From NCBI GenBank assembly GCA_938743325.2, contig OW568864.1, positions 682,001 to 746,000 on the forward strand: DNA of 64,000 bases, in the 5' to 3' direction. This stretch comes from Pycnococcus provasolii (taxonomy: Eukaryota > Chlorophyta > Pseudoscourfieldiophyceae > Pseudoscourfieldiales > Pycnococcaceae). Below the pieces are notes generated by a model. The model saw only the letters and a list, made by a program, of their open reading frames with translations. It had not been told where the DNA came from and searched no databases. Shown here piece after piece: positions 58,917 to 64,000 of the stretch (positions are counted from its first letter, which is position 1; the number at the start of each line of letters is the position of its first letter). The position numbers were made by a program, and so were the translations under genes.

Positions 58917-58975
58917 GGGTTAGGGTTTAGAGGTTAGGGTTAGGGTTAGGGTTAGGGTTAGGGTTAGGGTTAGAG
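58917..58975 (+). repeat. Telomere-like TTAGGG array
   Basis: About eight TTAGGG units with GGGTTTAGAGG variants. It lies just outside the right end of the transposon and ~220-280 bp upstream of the Nop9 start. Confidence 0.88.
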
Positions 58976-59195
58976 TTTCTTGGTTTTATTTGGTAGACTG
59001 TTAAAACAAGGCGCCGCCATTCGCCGCCCTTGGATTCCCATACACGAAGAACCGCTCGCTTTAAGCCGTTTTGTTTTCTTCATCGCATAAGCTTGCCTTG
59101 CGTCGTGTCGTGTCGTGTCTTTTGTATTGTTCACTTCACTCATCTCGGCTCATACATACTGTACTAAGTACATATATCCATCACCTGAATAAATC

Positions 59196-59567
59196 ATGCG
59201 TGGCAAGAAACCTTCTGGGGGTCGCTGGTCCTCCGCGTTCCAAGGGTATGATAATCACGATAATGTTAGGGACCCCTCGGGAGAGTATGGCAATGAAGGT
59301 GGTGGTTATGATGACAATAATGATGGTTATGATGGCGCAGGATATGTTGACAACTATCATGCCCCGTCCGGTCCAGGAGGAGCTGGAGGAGGATATCGTT
59401 CAGACCCTCGTGCTCGTGGTGGTGGTGCTGGTTCATGGAACTCAAACGCACACGCAACAACGTCCGCACCGTTCACGCGATGTCCGCCTGATACCGTCGC
59501 CTATTTTGAGGAACTCGCTAATCACTTAGACAGCTTAACGCACCAACCAAGACGCAACGACGACAAC

Positions 59568-59600
<33 letters not shown>

Positions 59601-61343
59601 GCAGACCAACCTCAAATGCTCTTGCAGAACGCACTGGAAGAATGCAAGGGACGCGCTGTGTCAGTCGCCACGGACCCGCAGTGCTCACGTGCCATGGAAA
59701 GACTTATGAAGAACGCAAACGCTGAAAGCGCGGCGCAGCTCATTGCCGCCATCGTCGACGAGTCCGACCACGCAGGGGCAGACGTCGCAACGCACGCGTG
59801 CGGCTCGCGCGTTCTCGAGGCGGCGCTCAACGCTATTGCAAGAAACGAAAATCCGGACACACTATCGAAAGACGCGATCAATGCGATCGATAAAATCATT
59901 CACACCGCAACGCAGAATGCTGGAACTTGGCTGCGAAGTGTCCCCGGCTCGTACCTACTACGCACTCTCATGCGTACCGTCGGTGTGCCATCCACTTCAC
60001 CATCGGCATCGGCACCGGCTTCGGCGTCAGCGGATGGACACAGCGCCGCAGCGACTCTTCAGCCTTGTCATCCATCGATGCTGCAGCATCTCGCGAACGC
60101 CGTAGCTGACCTTCCACTCACATTCCGCCGTTCTGTGGTCATCTCGCCGCACGGATCAGCCGCAATGCAGGCGCTCATTCAATCGCACGGTCCAAATGCA
60201 TCATCAATCGCCGCCCGCCTCCTTGCCGGGCCACCCAAAGATGAAGCCGATGCCGTCACAATTGCTCATGCAGACGTAAGAAGGTGGTCCAATGATAAGG
60301 CGGCAAGCCGCTTTGTGGAGTGCGCGATACGTGCTCTCCGAAGCGACGATGCCGATACGATGCTCATCGCACCCGACGGTGCCTTCCACGGCCAGCTTGA
60401 GGCAATGGCGAAACATGCGAGCGGGAATTTCGTCGTGCAGGCATTATTGGCAACATGCGCAGCACCCGAGGCTGTGGAAATTGCGTCAGCAGAGATTGTC
60501 CCCATAGCCGCATCGCTCCTCTTCCGCAACGGAGGGAAGGAGGTGGACACAGTCGGCGCACGCATAATGCGGGCGCTTGTCGACTGCTGCGGTCGCAGCG
60601 CAACGAAAAGACGCGAGGTGCTTCGCGCCGTCGTGGAAGCTGCCGCCGCGGCAGCATCTTCGGCATCGAAAGGGAAATCGGGCGACGAGTCTTCCCAACC
60701 ACAAGCTGACGCCGATGCCGCGGTACGTAAGTTGCTTGGAATGATGCCAAACGATCGACTGCCCGACCGCATCCCGCCCGCGGCGTGCGCGCTGCTCGCG
60801 AGCATGCTGTGCTACCCGCCAAACATCGCGAATCGACTGATGACAACGGTTGCCGCTTTGCCGGCGAACACCATTGTCGCGATGGCTAAGGACAACGCGG
60901 GCAGCGCGCTACTTGAGTGCCTTCTTGACCCCTCGCGCACTCCCGCATCGACAGGAACGCCGGAAATGCGGCAGCCACTTCCAAAAGCACTCTATCGGAC
61001 TATCTCAGAGGCGATGTCAGGCGGTGCCTGCGTCGCACTGGCAATGTCACCTTCTGGTAGCCGAGTGCTGGAGGCGCTCTATGTTACTGGTAAGCTCCCA
61101 ATCCAGGAGCAGGTCGTCGACGCGGTGTCGCGCGCTCGAGTGCAGGTGGGACGTGCACCGCACGGCCGTCACATGTTGAAGAAGCTTGGCGTGGATGCGT
61201 ACGTACGTTCTCCGGAAGCCTGGAGGAAGGGCCTGAAAGCGCGTGAGGCGATGGCAGCCGCACTGATGCAAGATGGCGGCGGTGTGGACAACGGTGATAC
61301 GAGCGCGGGAGAAAAGCCGAAAAAGAAGAGGAGGAAGACTTGA
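59196..61343 (+). CDS. NOP9: Nop9-type pumilio-repeat protein
   Basis: 715 residues. The N-terminal ~100 residues are Gly/Asn/Asp-rich with a YDDNND-type repeat; an Asp run (~120-130) comes from a GAC repeat. From ~100 on, PUF-like helical repeats follow: YFEELANHLDSL, LLQNALEECKGRAVSVATDP, GSRVLEAALNAI, GSYLLRTLMRTVG, SPHGSAAMQALIQSHG, ASGNFVVQALLATC, NAGSALLECLLDP, PSGSRVLEALYVTGKL and HGRHMLKKLGVDAY. The spread repeats and the basic C-terminus (EKPKKKRRKT) fit Nop9/APUM23, which binds pre-18S rRNA in the nucleolus during small-subunit assembly. The shared 3'-end element begins 3 nt after the stop. Confidence 0.88.
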
Positions 61344-61346
61344 AAG

Positions 61347-61395
61347 CTGAGATCGCTCATACAGTAATGAAGTGTACTTTACTCTGTCCAGCGGT
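61347..61395 (+). repeat. Copy B of the shared 3'-end element
   Basis: CTGAGATCGCTCATACAGTA then ATGAAGTGTACTTTACTCTG and TCCAGCG, directly after the Nop9 stop codon and in the sense direction. It matches copy A at 47101-47150 (sense for that minus-strand gene). Confidence 0.8.
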
Positions 61396-61622
61396 CGTCC
61401 GTTCACACCATTCACTTTCTTTCACCTTACAGCCCATTCACCGGTGCCATTCACTGCGCGGCTTTGTAAATGGCACTGGTGATTTCGAAGGTTGTATGTA
61501 CGGAGTTTGATGAGTTAAGGGTGTTTCGTTTTGTATGTTTTAGATGTTCATTTTTTTCAAATTCGTCAAGTTTTACAAGAGTTACCAAGTAACTATAAAT
61601 AAGCATGGAGCAGCTAACGAGG

Positions 61623-62720
61623 TCATTGGCGCGCTCTGCGCCGACCGGCGTCGATCTCGGCGCTCTCGTACTTGTTCGCCTTAGGAATGACAGTGGCGAC
61701 GCCCGTGCTCAACGGCTGGTTGCGCACCCAAGACAGAGCTTCGATGGGCGGCGGGGGTGTCTCGAGCGCCCACTTGCGCTCCTCGTCCGTCACGTAACCC
61801 GGCAATGGCGGCGGGCTTGGCGTGACGCGCATCTCCGCCAGGCGCTCGTCATTCTTCGTGTGCCTTGGGAAGAATATGCCACGTGGCAGCCACCTCGCAA
61901 TGCCCACGTGAGATCGCTCGGTGTCGCCCTCGCAAGGTGCCGGCCACAAGTTGCCACAGTACGTCCTCTTGACAAACGAGCCATCCTCGTCGAATTCGCA
62001 GTTGCGAAAAATTGCCTTGCACTCGTGACCCTTGCGGAACTGGCGGTCGCGCTCCACCGGGTCGAGGGTTTTGAAACCGCACTGGTATCGGAAAAGGCGC
62101 GTGGGACAGTCGTACCCCTTGGGAGTGGCCCGCGCCTCCGCCTTCTGGTGTTTCTTCTTCAGCTCCTCACGCGCCGCCTCGAAGTCCTTCTGCCCCATCT
62201 CGTCGACAACGCTGCGCACCTTAAGCCCAAACTTACGGCTTTTCATAATCATTTCTTTCTTCAGCTCGATGCCGTCGAGCGTTTCGTAGAGCGGCTTAGC
62301 GTGCGCGAGCTTGAGCAGCCTGTGCTTTTCCTCGAGATGTTTCTGCTGCTCAAGCGTCAGCGCGCCTGGCGTGAGTCCCAGACTCGCGAGCGTCTTGTCG
62401 ACGGCGTTTTCGCCGAGCAGGCGTGCGATTCCCAAGGCTGCGAGCGCGGTGACGGCGAGTGCGGCAACGACGATGACGGCACGCGTGACACCTCCCGTTG
62501 TCCCCGCGACACCTTCTCCTGCCCACGTGTGCGCACGTTCCCACTCCTGCTGACGCCTCGCCTCCCTTCTGACGGCTGCGTCCGCGGCGACCATGCGTGC
62601 CCGTTCCGCCTTAACTTCTTCTTCACGGATCGCCGCACGAAGCTTGAAGATCTCCTGCTCTGAGACCACTCCTCCAGCTCCTGAGGCCGAGGCCTGAGCA
62701 CCGTGGCCAGCCGCCGACAT
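61623..62720 (-). CDS. Single-pass membrane protein of unknown function
   Basis: 365 residues from the ATG at 62720 (MSAAGHGAQASASG); the frame is open 26 codons further upstream. A charged coiled coil at ~20-65 (SEQEIFKLRAAIREEEVKAE) precedes a hydrophobic segment at ~77-105 (VIVVAALAVTALAALGIARL). The C-terminal ~240 residues are soluble with five or six cysteines in a pattern (YDCPTRLFRYQCGF, GHECKAIFRNCEFDEDG, TYCGNLWPAPCEGD), perhaps disulphides in an ER or lumenal domain. Not recognised. TTACA lies ~50 bp past the stop. Confidence 0.75.
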   Translation of the reverse strand: MSAAGHGAQASASGAGGVVSEQEIFKLRAAIREEEVKAERARMVAADAAVRREARRQQEWERAHTWAGEGVAGTTGGVTRAVIVVAALAVTALAALGIARLLGENAVDKTLASLGLTPGALTLEQQKHLEEKHRLLKLAHAKPLYETLDGIELKKEMIMKSRKFGLKVRSVVDEMGQKDFEAAREELKKKHQKAEARATPKGYDCPTRLFRYQCGFKTLDPVERDRQFRKGHECKAIFRNCEFDEDGSFVKRTYCGNLWPAPCEGDTERSHVGIARWLPRGIFFPRHTKNDERLAEMRVTPSPPPLPGYVTDEERKWALETPPPPIEALSWVRNQPLSTGVATVIPKANKYESAEIDAGRRRARQ

Positions 62721-62807
62721 GGCTTCTTCGACGAGAAGTCTTCCACAGCTACCAACTACGACGAGACGGAACCTTGGCACCTGGAGAGGAGCAAACACGC
62801 GGCCCCG

Positions 62808-62836
62808 TAACCCTAACCCTAACCCTAACCCTAACC
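62808..62836. repeat. Telomere-like CCCTAA array
   Basis: Five CCCTAA units ~90-115 bp upstream of the ATG at 62720, so TTAGGG on that gene's coding strand. Confidence 0.85.
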
Positions 62837-63768
62837 TGTCCGCCCTGGAGGCCTCCTGTTCTCCTGTTGCATACCTTTATTAGGAGGGATATTATCGTAG
62901 CGCACGCCCACCTTTTTTTTCCATAAAAAAGGCCGGCGACAAGCCTTTAGGCGTAGTTGGTAGAGAACTACGAACCCTAAAAACCACATCCTGTACCACC
63001 CTTCCACGACACGACACGAACACAACACGAACACGACACAAAACACGACACGATAGTACTACGGGTTCCAAAGACCTGTTCCAAAGCGACAAACAAAGGC
63101 AGGCAAGAAGATCCATGAACCAGGAGGGCGTGCAGCGTGCTCAATCAAGCTCATCAAAAAGACAAAAACCTAACGCATCTGCCATTGCGAGACAGCTTGA
63201 GACGTGAGATCACGTGTGGGATAAAAAAGTTCGATGCCAAACTTCCCAGATCGGGATCCCAATGGGAATACCTGTAACGAATCCAGCTTCGTTATTCGCA
63301 CAGCTGATGTCATGCGCACCAGGTGTGCGCACCAGTTGCGAGCGCCAGGCCGGCGCACCCCAAAGGGGCCAAAGGGGCGCTCCAAGAAAAGAAAAGAAAA
63401 GAAGCTTTGCCACTCGCATCTGCCGCATAGGTCTGCCGCATTGACATGGAGGTGATCGGGCGCATCGTACCAACTAAAAACTAGGAATTATTAGGCCGCC
63501 ATCCGCCATCCGGCCCAATCCGGCTGTTCTGAGAGCTGTCCGGCCATCGCATCCGGCATCGCATCGATGCGGCCGCATCAGAAGGCAATCAGACAGACAT
63601 CAATCAAGTGGTACCTCGAGGCCTGCCCTGCCCCCTAGGTGGCAAACAGCCCATGTATGTATGTATGTATGTACAGTGAAGAAGCTCCTCGGGCAGAAAA
63701 AGGCTTGTCACTGCCGCTCCTGTGCTTGCTCCTCCCGTACCTTTCCAGGAAGTACTGTAAGTCGGTTC
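62837..63768. other. Intergenic region with simple repeats
   Basis: No supported gene. ACACGACACGAACACAAC-type repeats (63005-63055), an AAAGAAAAGAAAAGAAG run (63385-63402), GCATCGCATCGATGCGGCCGC (63558-63572) and ATGTATGTATGTATGT (63653-63671) are seen. Confidence 0.5.
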
Positions 63769-64000
63769 ATGGCGACACCCGTGAACTCTCTGGGGGGTCT
63801 CGGCGGCGTGGCGAAGGAGCTCTTCCTGCCAGGAAGCATGCCACCTCCAAAGTCGTCGTCGAGAGCTCGCGATGAAACTTCTGCGGCCGAAGAAAATACG
63901 TCAGCGGACGCTCGGGAGTCTTCAAGCAAGGGACCGGTCGCAGCCTTCTTCGTCCTGGCGCTCGCTACCACACTGCTGATCGCCGCTCTCGTTACCAGCC
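63769..64000 (+). CDS. Start of a membrane-anchored protein, truncated by window end
   Basis: The ATG at 63769 opens a frame that stays open to the window end (77 codons). The first ~53 residues are Ser/Ala/Glu-rich and probably disordered (MATPVNSLGGLGGVAKELF, SARARD-like, SADARESSSKG). A hydrophobic segment then begins (AAFFVLALATTLLIAALVTS), a likely membrane helix. Family cannot be told. A 5'-partial reading on the minus strand over the same bases is taken as a shadow. Confidence 0.5.
   Translation, partial: MATPVNSLGGLGGVAKELFLPGSMPPPKSSSRARDETSAAEENTSADARESSSKGPVAAFFVLALATTLLIAALVTS

Noticed and set aside
58917-58975. True chromosome end
   Set aside because: The TTAGGG array is flanked by normal genes on both sides and many similar arrays occur, so it is interstitial.
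1-64000. CRISPR arrays, rRNA genes, bacterial operons or riboswitches
   Set aside because: None was seen; gene structure, targeting peptides and families are eukaryotic.

Overview
The window looks like nuclear DNA from a small, gene-dense green alga, most likely a picoplanktonic prasinophyte-grade chlorophyte. Evidence for this is a plant-type Rubisco-activase-family protein, a plastid ABC1 kinase of the ABC1K7/8 type, an NEF1-like membrane protein, plant-type cytosolic pyruvate kinase and HSP101, and TGTAA (the chlorophyte poly(A) signal) just after, or overlapping, many stop codons. Every supported gene is one uninterrupted ORF, including a 6.1 kb RAPTOR gene. Three genes of ciliary type (RSP11-like, ODA16/DAW1, ARMH1-like) suggest a flagellate stage. 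A coccoid alga with a flagellate form such as Pycnococcus/Pseudoscourfieldia would fit, but the species is inference only.

Layout. 1-3.3 kb: 5' part of an NT-C2/coiled-coil gene (minus). 3.3-5.35 kb: accessory patch with an HNH-like ORF, a 36-bp palindrome and a fossil reverse-transcriptase fragment. 5.4-17 kb: pepsin-like protease, a Sec8-N-like protein, NEF1-like membrane protein, a disordered protein, and a Rubisco-activase-like/rhodanese fusion. 17.1-18.1 kb: a repeat cluster with a 179-bp direct repeat. 18.2-28.1 kb: ABHD13-like hydrolase, TFIIS-N protein, RSP11, RAPTOR. 28.2-37.7 kb: MYND protein, glycerol kinase, Derlin, short-chain dehydrogenase with a lumen-type leader, two unknowns, DUF1990 protein. 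37.8-46.7 kb: ODA16, an ankyrin-repeat K+ channel, a small basic nuclear-type protein, HSP101. 47-56.2 kb: a small membrane protein, proteasome alpha-1, ABC1 kinase, pyruvate kinase, ARMH1-like protein. 57.04-58.89 kb: a complete-ended DNA transposon with 29-bp perfect inverted repeats and a 10-bp target duplication. 59.2-64 kb: Nop9, an unknown membrane protein and the start of another gene.

The genes do not form one pathway. They are a typical eukaryotic mix: proteostasis (Derlin, HSP101, proteasome alpha-1), TOR signalling (RAPTOR), carbon metabolism (glycerol kinase, pyruvate kinase), plastid biology (RCA-like, ABC1K, SDR, NEF1-like) and cilia. Genes mostly alternate strand, giving tail-to-tail pairs often under 100 bp apart, while head-to-head gaps usually carry telomere-like TTAGGG/TTTAGGG arrays. 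The most novel items are the 1.85 kb transposon, a nearly identical ~45-bp element at the 3' ends of two unrelated genes, a 33-bp-stem hairpin whose loop is a telomere-like G-rich array, two long perfect palindromes, and the RCA-rhodanese and Tat-leader SDR architectures.
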